Shown here piece by piece: positions 19,362 to 26,130 of a stretch of 26,343 bases of DNA. The notes under the pieces are model-generated. The model ran no database searches. It was given only the letters and a program-made list of their open reading frames with translations, and was not told where the DNA came from. Position 1 is the first letter of the stretch. The number at the start of each line of letters is the position of its first letter. The stretch comes from a virus. Made by a program: the position numbers and the translations under genes. The DNA is taken from positions 1-26,343 of IMG/VR virus record IMGVR_UViG_3300047356_000549; one strand, written 5' to 3'.

Positions 19362-19760
19362 TTATTTATCGATTATTTCAAATAAAATGTTCTTATCAGT
19401 TACATGTTTTGTAGAAAAAATGTTATTAGTATTAGCTGCTGTTTCTTCAAGGTTTACTATTACAGGTACAAGATCAAAATCATTAATCATCATATCCAAA
19501 GTTAATGCGCCTTCGTATGTATTTTCAAATTCAAATGTCCATACTCTTTGTTTGCCCTTAATAGCACTGCCAAACTTGTATTCAAGTTTATCAACATCAA
19601 TCACAGACTGTGTACAACCTAAAGGTTCAACATTAACACGTAGCCCTATGGTTTGAAACATAGTATTAAAGTTTGCTTGTTGATTTTCTTTTTTCTTGTC
19701 TTCACCGCGACGAGCATTTGTTTGTGTTATGTCGACTACAGTTGTTAATTTAAATAGCAT
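19362..19760 (-). CDS. Conserved T4-like marine phage structural-type protein
   Basis: The chosen start at 19760 gives 132 residues, MLFKLTTVVDITQTNARRGE and onward. The frame continues to an ATG at 19778, but that ATG lies at the T-run of the terminator and adds an unlikely MTISKC. Motifs QANFNTMFQTIGLRVN, KGKQRVWTFEFENTYEGALTLDMMINDFDLVPVI and ILFEIIDK recall a conserved cyanophage protein in the same position. It is beta-rich, about the size of a small baseplate or neck component. It has no strong ribosome-binding site. The stop overlaps a GATAAATA late motif used by the next gene. Function unproven. Confidence 0.82.
   Translation of the reverse strand: MLFKLTTVVDITQTNARRGEDKKKENQQANFNTMFQTIGLRVNVEPLGCTQSVIDVDKLEYKFGSAIKGKQRVWTFEFENTYEGALTLDMMINDFDLVPVIVNLEETAANTNNIFSTKHVTDKNILFEIIDK
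19363..19370 (-). promoter_or_regulatory. T4-late-like promoter GATAAATA overlapping a stop codon
   Basis: Minus strand ATCGATAAATAATTAC: the codons ATC GAT AAA TAA end the 19362 gene, and the same bases form the late motif 22 bases before the ATG at 19341. Confidence 0.5.
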
Positions 19761-19778
19761 ACACTTACTTATAGTCAT

Positions 19779-19809
19779 AAAAAAAGGCCCACTTAAAAAG
19801 TGAGCCTTT
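19779..19809 (-). terminator. Strong intrinsic terminator
   Basis: On the minus strand AAAGGCTCACTT pairs with AAGTGGGCCTTT (12 pairs, one G-T) across a loop of about three T, followed by seven T. It lies 24 bases after the stop of the 19833-20189 gene and insulates that gene from the one downstream. Confidence 0.9.
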
Positions 19810-19832
19810 AATGTTAAGTTACAGTTAAGCTA

Positions 19833-20189
19833 TTAAGCTACTGCGAAACTTGTTGCTGCTGCTACAGTTGTATCTGTACCAATGCCGTCTAGTTGTACTA
19901 AACGTGCTTTGATTGAAGCTGCATCGCCGTGATGTGCGTCCATGATCACACTCATTACGCCTGTTGCGTCATTGATAGCATGTGCCATTAATGGATTTAA
20001 TTCTCTAAGAATTAAGTCATAAGTTGAACCATGTGCTGCGTCTACTGCACGTAGATCTACTGGAGCATCATCTGTTCCGTCTGAATCACTGTCTAAACTG
20101 ATTAAAAATCCGTTTATTTGTGCTGTTTTTTCTAAAGTACCGACTGCATTATCGCCGCCGTTTACTGGTGTTACGTCATAAGTTGCCAT
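19833..20189 (-). CDS. Small Ala/Asp-rich structural-type protein, monocistronic
   Basis: The 118-residue acidic protein (MATYDVTPVNGGDNAVGTLE, later DLILRELNPLMAHAIND and GDAASIKARLVQLDGIGTDTTVAAATSFAVA) has no Cys, Trp or membrane segment. It stands alone between a CTAAATA late-type promoter and the strongest terminator of the window, with an ideal GGAG site 8 bases before the ATG. Such isolated, well-expressed small genes are typical of abundant virion or decoration proteins, which is my inference. No (L/I)-x-E N-terminal signal is present. Family not recognised. Confidence 0.8.
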   Translation of the reverse strand: MATYDVTPVNGGDNAVGTLEKTAQINGFLISLDSDSDGTDDAPVDLRAVDAAHGSTYDLILRELNPLMAHAINDATGVMSVIMDAHHGDAASIKARLVQLDGIGTDTTVAAATSFAVA

Positions 20190-20247
20190 TTTATTTCTCC
20201 TGTTATCATTAAATGGACCAGCACCCTCTGTGCTGTTCTTGTATATG

Positions 20248-20254
20248 TATTTAG
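20248..20254 (-). promoter_or_regulatory. Late-type promoter CTAAATACATATAC
   Basis: The minus strand carries CTAAATACATATAC, and the same 14 bases stand before the 25040-25303 gene. The site is 59 bases upstream of the ATG at 20189. The core matches the T4 late motif at six of seven bases. Confidence 0.5.
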
Positions 20255-20271
20255 TCTCTTAGGAAAAAAAC

Positions 20272-21144
20272 CTAGTCTTTGGTGCTTTTTTGGGCTCTTT
20301 TGTGTAATACACGCAATTGATTAATAAATGCAGGGCCTGCACGTACAATATCATGTACCATTTTTATAATAGGAAAATAAGCTGTAATAAAATTACTAGG
20401 CACACTTGCGCCTCTACTAGCCAATTGCACAACTCTTTGTGCTTGCATTAGATTCTTTGTTCCAACTAAAAATCTATAGTTTATCAAGTCTTTTGATTCT
20501 AATGGCATATCTGGTAAACTAACAGTTGGTTCGTTGTCTTTGACCAATCCTGTTTCAAAGTTACCTTCAACAGCTAATTTTTCTAAGTCGTCTATTATGT
20601 CACTTGATCTTAATTTAGCTCTAGTTGCATACAATAACCTTGTAACATTTTTCTTTTTGTCAAGAGCTGTTAAACTATCAAAGTTTCCTATTGCTCTACG
20701 CATATTTTTATAGTCTTGGTTAACTATTTTTAAAGATGTTTCAGCACTTACAAGAATTGATAATGCATTAGTTGGATTGCTTCCGTTGCCTATGCTAGTT
20801 AGGTATCCGTTAATTTGCATTGTAGATAGGTAAGTTGTCTTACGCATTGTTTTTGCTGCGGCAGGATTTTTAAGTTTATCCTGTGCATCATCGCCTCCAG
20901 ATACAAAATACATAAAATTGTATAAGTCAGTTCCGCTTGCTTTAAATGAATTATAGTTTGAATAACGTGTTGTACGACTAGCATAACTTTGCACTGATGA
21001 TTTATACTTAGGGAACCTTCTTAGTAAATCAACAATTAACAAACTTAGATACAGTCGTTCGCAACAATCTGTATACGTGAGAACACGTAGATTGTTCCCG
21101 TCTCGGGTCATCCTTGCTTCGTGTATCTCTTGTATAAAATCCAT
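20272..21144 (-). CDS. Head-block protein of unknown function
   Basis: The 290-residue mostly helical, basic protein starts MDFIQEIHEARMTRDGNNLR. I-Q-E (4-6) and I-H-E|A (7-9) resemble prohead-protease sites, with an Arg-rich stretch right after. No membrane segment is obvious apart from a mild hydrophobic part near 245-270 (NFITAYFPIIKMVHDIVRAG). Its ATG shares one base with the upstream stop (TAATG), and AAAGG precedes it. No family recognised. A packaged (ejected) protein is the hypothesis from position and N-terminus. Confidence 0.8.
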   Translation of the reverse strand: MDFIQEIHEARMTRDGNNLRVLTYTDCCERLYLSLLIVDLLRRFPKYKSSVQSYASRTTRYSNYNSFKASGTDLYNFMYFVSGGDDAQDKLKNPAAAKTMRKTTYLSTMQINGYLTSIGNGSNPTNALSILVSAETSLKIVNQDYKNMRRAIGNFDSLTALDKKKNVTRLLYATRAKLRSSDIIDDLEKLAVEGNFETGLVKDNEPTVSLPDMPLESKDLINYRFLVGTKNLMQAQRVVQLASRGASVPSNFITAYFPIIKMVHDIVRAGPAFINQLRVLHKRAQKSTKD

Positions 21145-21548
21145 TACTGGCCTTTTGCGAATGCTACTGCGTCTCTGTCTATGTCTGCGTCACTTGGTTC
21201 ATTAAAGTCATCATCGTCGTTGTCTTTGTCGTCTAAGCCACTATCAGCATGATCTTTTTTAAGATCTGTATGTACATCGCCAATCTTATCTGCATAAGCC
21301 ATTAGTTTCTTAATTACTTCTGCTGATACTCCTGTTTTTTTAACAAGTTCTTCTAAATTTGTTGCACCAAATAATGCTCCAAAGTTAGTAAGTTCGTTAC
21401 CTACTTTTGACATTACGTTTGACAATGCATCATCTTTTGTAGTTGCAGCTGCATTCATAAGTGTTCTACCCAGGTTAGCAAGTTTGCGTTGTTCTGGTGA
21501 AAGACCGAAGTTATCGTTTACTTCGTTTAGTATATCGTTCATTTTCAT
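21144..21548 (-). CDS. Small acidic head-block protein, N-terminus similar to the 16065-16478 product
   Basis: The protein has 134 residues: MKMNDILNEVNDNFGLSPEQ, then a helical middle and an Asp-rich tail (DDKDNDDDDFNEPSDADIDRDA). L-N-E|V at 7-9 fits the protease pattern. Helices around TLMNAAATTKDDALSNVMSK and LEELVKKTGVSAEVIKKLMAYADKIG are regular. The strongly acidic end may counter the basic proteins of the same block. AAGGA precedes the ATG. Function unknown. Confidence 0.78.
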   Translation of the reverse strand: MKMNDILNEVNDNFGLSPEQRKLANLGRTLMNAAATTKDDALSNVMSKVGNELTNFGALFGATNLEELVKKTGVSAEVIKKLMAYADKIGDVHTDLKKDHADSGLDDKDNDDDDFNEPSDADIDRDAVAFAKGQ

Positions 21549-21560
21549 TTTTTTGGTTCC

Positions 21561-23348
21561 TTATCGTTGTATTGATCTATTTGCTTTTGTAAAGCCTGCC
21601 CTTGGAACTAATTTAATATCGCCTTCAGGGTGTGCTAATACATATCCTTCTCCACCTGATGTGTGTGCATCTTGTGATACCGGTCCGTGACTGCCTATTT
21701 CAGCTGTAACATCTGCATCATGGCTATCAAATTGATCAATTATTTTATTCTTGATTGTCATTATACCTGTAACAATTTTCCACATAGCATCAAATGCCTG
21801 CTTGTATTGTCCTATGTATTCAGCTATCTTTTGTTGTTTCTTGCCGCTTTCTTTACTTGTTTTAATCCATTGTAAAAAGTCTGCACCAAGATTATCTAAT
21901 CCAGTATCGACTTTACTGTTTAGGTATGTGTAAAATATTGTTGGTAAGTTCTTCATTTGCATTTGAGTTAGTGTGTTAACATCTAACATATTATCAATTG
22001 CTTGTGCGTTTCCTGCTACAACTGCTTTTAATTGGTTTATGTCTTCATCATCTATTTGTGCTGGCTTTGAAACTGTTACACTTGGGAATATCATTACCTC
22101 AAGTCCTTGCATTTTTAAATCTTGCGGTACTGGTGATTGATTACCTTGTTCATCTAGTAATCTATGCACAACTATTCCTGTTTTTGATTGTCCTATACGC
22201 TTACCTAGGTCGCTGTTAACATCTACTCTATACGTAACAATATTAGGAGTAAATGTATATTTGCCATCAATTACTTCAGGCGTGTTATAATATAACAAGT
22301 CGCCCATTAAGTAACCTCTAAAGTCTTTTGGAGTTGCTCTTTCGTATTGATTAAAGATTTGTTTCATATTATTTGCAAATGCTATACGTTTTGGATCTTC
22401 TTTGTTTGCTCCACCGCTTCTGTTAAGGAGGTGATTAGCAATTTCGTCACCGCTTGTTGCTCGTTCAACTCCGCCTTTTTTAACAAAGCCTGACTTGTCT
22501 GTAAGTATAAACTCTCCATTTTCATTGCGGCCAAAAACGAGGGCGGGAGATCCGTCCCATTTAACTGTGACATTAGTGTGTCCTCCTTGTTCCATTTGCT
22601 TTAATGATTCAAGAGCGCGAATGGCTCCTTTACTACCTTCTGTAAAAATTATGTCTTCTGCGTGATCAATACGAGCACCTTCGTTTAGTTGTATTGCACT
22701 TTCAAGAGATGCAATTAAATCTTCTGAAACTTTGAATTTTGTTTTACCTTTTCCACTATTGGATGCTGTTGCTGTAGTTCCGTCAGGCATTTTATAACTT
22801 GCTGACATACCTTTGCGTGTATCATGTTTAAGTTTTAGTTTATCTTTTGTGTAAGTTGCAGACATTCTTCCTTGCGATCCATCTTTGTTCAATGTATTGT
22901 CTGCATCTAGTTCAAGGTCGCCTACTTTAGTATTGACGCTTTGCTTGCCTGTTCTAGTGTTTGCACGAACAGTGGTGTTACCAACTTTCGCAACACGGTC
23001 ATGTGGTCCATACTCTCTTACTTTTGTTTTAGGTTTAGGCGCAGCAATGCCTGGTACAGAGATAGGTTTTGATCGTTGCATAGGCTTAGACATATCGTTA
23101 AGAAACTTATTAACTTGATTTTCAAATCCGTTTTGTCTAAAAAACTCTGCTTCTCTATCTAGTTGAGCCTTTTGATCTTTCATACTTTTATCAAACGCTT
23201 GGCTAGTGACATTAAGCTCGCCTTGCATTGTATCCATAGTTGATTGATTCTTAAACTCTTGCCAAGTTACATATTGACTCATCCAGTCATTTAATCTTTT
23301 TTGAAGACGAGCATTAGTTTCAACTATTTTAAAATCGCTGTAACGCAT
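21561..23348 (-). CDS. Ligase-superfamily-like nucleotidyltransferase protein (DUF6267-like)
   Basis: The protein has 595 residues. Residues 1-95 are helical; about 110-206 is a beta-rich repetitive region (KVGNTTVRANTRTGKQSVNTK). From 225 on there are elements resembling ATP-dependent DNA/RNA ligases: K263-W-D-G-S-P-A (motif I, the lysine that takes AMP), RGYLMGDLLYY at 344-354 (like motif III), GGEGYVLAHP at 565-574 (like motif IV) and D-I-K579-L-V (like motif V). The gap between the motifs III and IV is larger than usual, so a helical insertion (about 425-540) is present. I recall this as a DUF of T4-like marine phages without a known function. I-V-E at 8-10 fits a prohead-protease site. 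Whether it is active is unknown; motifs are read by eye. It shares a base with the upstream stop (TAATG). Confidence 0.75.
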   Translation of the reverse strand: MRYSDFKIVETNARLQKRLNDWMSQYVTWQEFKNQSTMDTMQGELNVTSQAFDKSMKDQKAQLDREAEFFRQNGFENQVNKFLNDMSKPMQRSKPISVPGIAAPKPKTKVREYGPHDRVAKVGNTTVRANTRTGKQSVNTKVGDLELDADNTLNKDGSQGRMSATYTKDKLKLKHDTRKGMSASYKMPDGTTATASNSGKGKTKFKVSEDLIASLESAIQLNEGARIDHAEDIIFTEGSKGAIRALESLKQMEQGGHTNVTVKWDGSPALVFGRNENGEFILTDKSGFVKKGGVERATSGDEIANHLLNRSGGANKEDPKRIAFANNMKQIFNQYERATPKDFRGYLMGDLLYYNTPEVIDGKYTFTPNIVTYRVDVNSDLGKRIGQSKTGIVVHRLLDEQGNQSPVPQDLKMQGLEVMIFPSVTVSKPAQIDDEDINQLKAVVAGNAQAIDNMLDVNTLTQMQMKNLPTIFYTYLNSKVDTGLDNLGADFLQWIKTSKESGKKQQKIAEYIGQYKQAFDAMWKIVTGIMTIKNKIIDQFDSHDADVTAEIGSHGPVSQDAHTSGGEGYVLAHPEGDIKLVPRAGFTKANRSIQR

Positions 23349-24202
23349 TATGCAATACCTCTAATATCATCTAAGCCTTGTAGAGCAGCCTGTGCTCCTA
23401 TCCCTGCTTTGTTATCTAGTACTCCAGCATAAGCACTGCGGCCATTTGTCTTTGGAATACCTGCCCAGGTACCTGCTAGTCTGTTTAGAAATTGTTCGTT
23501 ACTCATTGATCCACTTAACCATCTATCTAATCCGTGATTTGCACGTAGATGAAAAATAGCTATCTCGTCTTGCAACTTAGGTGTAAATTTTTCTTTTGAA
23601 GTATCAAGTCCCATTTGTCTTGCAACACTTGATAATGTTTTTCTAATATATTGATAACGTCCGCTCGCACTTGATCCTGTAAATCTTCCACGTTCTCTTT
23701 GATCAGCAGCCAATTCATCAAGAGTCATGTTTAATATTTCAGGTCTACGTTTGCCTGGGTATACTGCATCATATCGTCCGCCTGACTCTGGTCCTGCAAT
23801 AAGATCTAATACTTTTCCAATCTTACCTTGTGTTACACTGTCTTGTGATACTTTTCCTAACTCTGATCTTTTTGTAAGTGTTCTACTATCGTCAGCTGAA
23901 CTTTTACCCGATCTTGATTTTCTTACTTGTGGTATTTGACCACTTGCAGCCATGCTGATGGTAGTCATTGTTTTTGTATCAACGTCTTGGTTGCCGCCTG
24001 GCAACTTATAATCTTTCTTAAATGCACCAACAGCTCTTGCTGTTCTCGGACCGTACTTGCCGTCAACTCCTGTTGACCCTACTGAATATCCTGCTGCATT
24101 TAATGCACTTTGTAATTCTTTGACAGCGTCCATATCTTCTGGCGGATATGGTGGACCCATTTGCAATACTGTGTCTCCGGTTGATATTTCTGAAAGTCTC
24201 AT
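23348..24202 (-). CDS. Lysozyme-like peptidoglycan hydrolase with PG-binding domain
   Basis: The start is the ATG at 24202, which overlaps the upstream stop (TAATG); the frame continues to a TTG at 24208. The protein has 284 residues. Residues 26-85 are a PG_binding_1 domain (ELQSALNAAGYSVGSTGVDGKYGPRTARAVGAFK). Residues about 128-270 resemble phage lysozyme/transglycosylases: VLDLIAGPESGGRYDAVYPG with likely catalytic Glu139, GSSASGRYQYIRKTL, and LQDEIAIFHL, then W...RLAGTWAGIP. No signal peptide; instead L-S-E at 3-5, so it is probably a virion protein that opens the cell wall at infection rather than the lysis enzyme. It is the second cell-wall hydrolase in the window. Confidence 0.88.
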   Translation of the reverse strand: MRLSEISTGDTVLQMGPPYPPEDMDAVKELQSALNAAGYSVGSTGVDGKYGPRTARAVGAFKKDYKLPGGNQDVDTKTMTTISMAASGQIPQVRKSRSGKSSADDSRTLTKRSELGKVSQDSVTQGKIGKVLDLIAGPESGGRYDAVYPGKRRPEILNMTLDELAADQRERGRFTGSSASGRYQYIRKTLSSVARQMGLDTSKEKFTPKLQDEIAIFHLRANHGLDRWLSGSMSNEQFLNRLAGTWAGIPKTNGRSAYAGVLDNKAGIGAQAALQGLDDIRGIA

Positions 24203-25053
24203 TAGCAAATCATCCTTGTGCTATTAAGAGTAAGTCCACTTAGTTGTTTGATTCTTTCTAGTTGCTTGTCTTCTAAAGTTTGTACAGCTTCAGGAAGTTT
24301 CTTACCTTCTTTTTCTAATTGGAATTCAAACTGTGCAACTAGTTCTTCATAGTTAGGTTCGTTTGCTCTTAGGAAAGCAATCATACTTTCAACTGTGTGA
24401 GTATCTTCTTCAGTAGCACCTTTACCTAATAATATTTCTGGGATACCTTTTGACCAATCATCACTTACAAGTTGGTCACCATTGTTTGGATCAACAATAC
24501 CAAACTTAGGACTCATTTTATATCCACGTCCTCTTGCAAGACTTGCTAGTAACATTGCTCTCAATGCTCCGCCGTATTCTTCTGTGCCGCCACGCTTGGC
24601 TCCGCGTTGATAGTCTGGCTTCATTGAAAACATAAAGTCTGTTTGTACGTAGCCGTTGTTAGCATCACCTTTAATAGGAGTACGAAAATGTATTTGATCA
24701 CCTGCTGAATGAATCCATCCGTCTTGCTTGGTGCGCCCTTTGTTCATTATGTCTGCATCAGCAATACCTTGGCTTTTGCACCAGGCGGTTAACTTGTTAA
24801 TTAAATCCTGCTTAGAAACTTCATTCTCATCTGTATTGATATCTAAATCTCCTGAAGAATTAAGTTCAAACTTTCCACTAGGATGATTCTTTTTACCAGT
24901 TGTACCTAGTAGATCTTGTTCATCTATTTCAAATCCAATAACCTTTTCAAGCCATTTGATAGTAGGGTCAACATCAGGCGTTGCAATTCGCTGTGCAATT
25001 AGTTCTTTCTCCGGCTCTGTTTTAAATACATTGCCGCCTTCACTTAGTATCAT
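24202..25053 (-). CDS. Pol-beta-type nucleotidyltransferase-like protein (candidate)
   Basis: The 283-residue protein has S-S-G-D69-L-D71-I at residues 66-72, after a helix-loop (HPSGKFELN), and a third acidic residue in V-Q-T-D139-F-M-F. This order (two Asp in G-D-x-D, then one Asp on a later strand) is the metal triad of the Pol-beta nucleotidyltransferase superfamily. The helix between them (KQDLINKLTAWCKSQGIADA) and the HFRTPI strand fit. Residues about 150-283 are helical. L-S-E|G at 3-5 fits a prohead-protease site. GAGG precedes the ATG, which lies 14 bases inside the upstream gene. It stands two genes from the ligase-like protein; a shared nucleic-acid task is conceivable. The fold is inferred by eye. 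Confidence 0.65.
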   Translation of the reverse strand: MILSEGGNVFKTEPEKELIAQRIATPDVDPTIKWLEKVIGFEIDEQDLLGTTGKKNHPSGKFELNSSGDLDINTDENEVSKQDLINKLTAWCKSQGIADADIMNKGRTKQDGWIHSAGDQIHFRTPIKGDANNGYVQTDFMFSMKPDYQRGAKRGGTEEYGGALRAMLLASLARGRGYKMSPKFGIVDPNNGDQLVSDDWSKGIPEILLGKGATEEDTHTVESMIAFLRANEPNYEELVAQFEFQLEKEGKKLPEAVQTLEDKQLERIKQLSGLTLNSTRMIC

Positions 25054-25303
25054 TATTCTTTGCCTCGATTACTTTTGCAATGCCGCGTTTGAATTTACGA
25101 GGGTCACCACTTTTAATTGCATTAATAAATCTACGTTCAAGCTCGCCTGCTGTAGTATCATCGTATGTACTACTAATTCTGTTAATTAAATTAATGCTAC
25201 TTTCAATTAAATTATTAGCTGTAGCTTCTATTAGACGATCATTACCATGATTGCGGCCTAATTCGTTTAATTCTTCTAATATGGATCTTGTACGTTTTTT
25301 CAT
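25040..25303 (-). CDS. Conserved small helical protein of T4-like marine phages
   Basis: The 87-residue protein starts MKKRTRSILEELNELGRNHG and later has LIESSINLINRISSTYDDTTAGELERRFINAIKSGDPRKFKRGIAKV. The GELERR(F/L)INSI.. .DP.KF.RGI pattern is one I remember from cyanophage genomes. It is helical and basic. I-L-E, L-E-E and L-N-E in residues 8-14 fit the protease pattern. GGAGCG precedes the ATG, and a CTAAATACATATAC promoter lies upstream. It is the first gene of the head block operon. Function unknown. Confidence 0.82.
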   Translation of the reverse strand: MKKRTRSILEELNELGRNHGNDRLIEATANNLIESSINLINRISSTYDDTTAGELERRFINAIKSGDPRKFKRGIAKVIEAKNNDTK

Positions 25304-25321
25304 TTTATCGCTCCGTATATG

Positions 25322-25328
25322 TATTTAG
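25322..25328 (-). promoter_or_regulatory. Late-type promoter CTAAATACATATAC, minus arm of a divergent pair
   Basis: The minus strand carries the same CTAAATACATATAC as the site at 20248. It is 19 bases before the ATG at 25303 and 6 bases from the plus-strand late motif at 25335. Confidence 0.5.
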
Positions 25329-25334
25329 CGTTTC

Positions 25335-25342
25335 GATAAATA
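25335..25342 (+). promoter_or_regulatory. T4-late-like promoter GATAAATA of the lipase gene
   Basis: CGATAAATATGATTG on the plus strand, 27 bases before the lipase ATG at 25369. It forms a back-to-back pair with the minus-strand site at 25322. Confidence 0.5.
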
Positions 25343-25368
25343 TGATTGTAATACATGAAGGAGGGCAT

Positions 25369-26130
25369 ATGAGTATATCAACAATGAATTTCAATGAAAG
25401 ATCCTTATTATTTGCAAAATTGTCTAGTATTGCTTATAGTAACATCAAAGAAGCAAAAAGTCAAGTAAAGAAATTAGGATTTACAACTGTAGAATTCTAC
25501 GAAAAGGACGGAGCACAAGCATACCGTTTTATGAACAAAGAAGATCTAGTTATTGCATGTCGCGGAACTGAGCCAACAGAGTTCAATGACATTAGCGCAG
25601 ATCTAAAAGCAATACCAGTAATGGCAGAAACAATATCAAGAGTGCATCAAGGTTTTAAAGCAGAAGTAGACGAACTATGGCCTGCTATTACGGAAGACAT
25701 TAACCGTAAAGCAAACTTAGGCAAGACACTATGGTTCTGTGGACACTCACTAGGAGCGGCAATGGCAACTATAATGGCAAGCCGTTGTTTACATGATGTA
25801 GAACTTAACGATCCTGTTGAGCTTTACACATTTGGTTCGCCACGTGTAGGTTGGAGAGGATATGTTAAGAGTTTAGGTGTAACACATCACCGTTGGAAGA
25901 ACAACAATGACATCGTCACTACTGTTCCTCTTTGGGCAATGGGTTACGTACATCACGGTACAGAACATTATCTTAATGCATACGGAAACTATAGAAAACC
26001 TACGGGTTGGCAGTTGTTCAAAGACAAGTGGCGTGGTATATGGATGGGACTAAAGCAAGGTAAGATAGATAGCTTTGGTGATCATTCAATGACTGAGTAC
26101 ATAAAACACATTACACGAATAGAGAGCTAA
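25369..26130 (+). CDS. Class 3 lipase (alpha/beta hydrolase)
   Basis: This protein likely hydrolyses ester bonds of lipids. With the start at 25369, where AAGGAGGG lies 5 bases before the ATG, it has 253 residues; an upstream extension of the frame to 25288 would cross the promoter. The Lipase_3 pattern is clear: VIACRGTE (64-68, oxyanion region), WFCGHSLGAAMA with nucleophile Ser127, VELYTFGSPRVG, then the acid Asp181 in NNNDIVTTVP, and a His in the C-terminal part (His239 in GDHSMTEY is the likely catalytic one). No signal peptide, so it acts in the cytoplasm or on the inner membrane, or is carried in the virion. It overlaps the convergent prs gene by 20 bases. Its role in infection is unknown; host membrane breakdown is one possibility. 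Confidence 0.9.
   Translation: MSISTMNFNERSLLFAKLSSIAYSNIKEAKSQVKKLGFTTVEFYEKDGAQAYRFMNKEDLVIACRGTEPTEFNDISADLKAIPVMAETISRVHQGFKAEVDELWPAITEDINRKANLGKTLWFCGHSLGAAMATIMASRCLHDVELNDPVELYTFGSPRVGWRGYVKSLGVTHHRWKNNNDIVTTVPLWAMGYVHHGTEHYLNAYGNYRKPTGWQLFKDKWRGIWMGLKQGKIDSFGDHSMTEYIKHITRIES

Noticed and set aside
20256-20275. Hairpin and T-run after the 20272-21144 gene as a terminator
   Set aside because: The T-run forms the loop between a stem of only about four pairs (TAGG/CCTA), and no T-run follows the stem.
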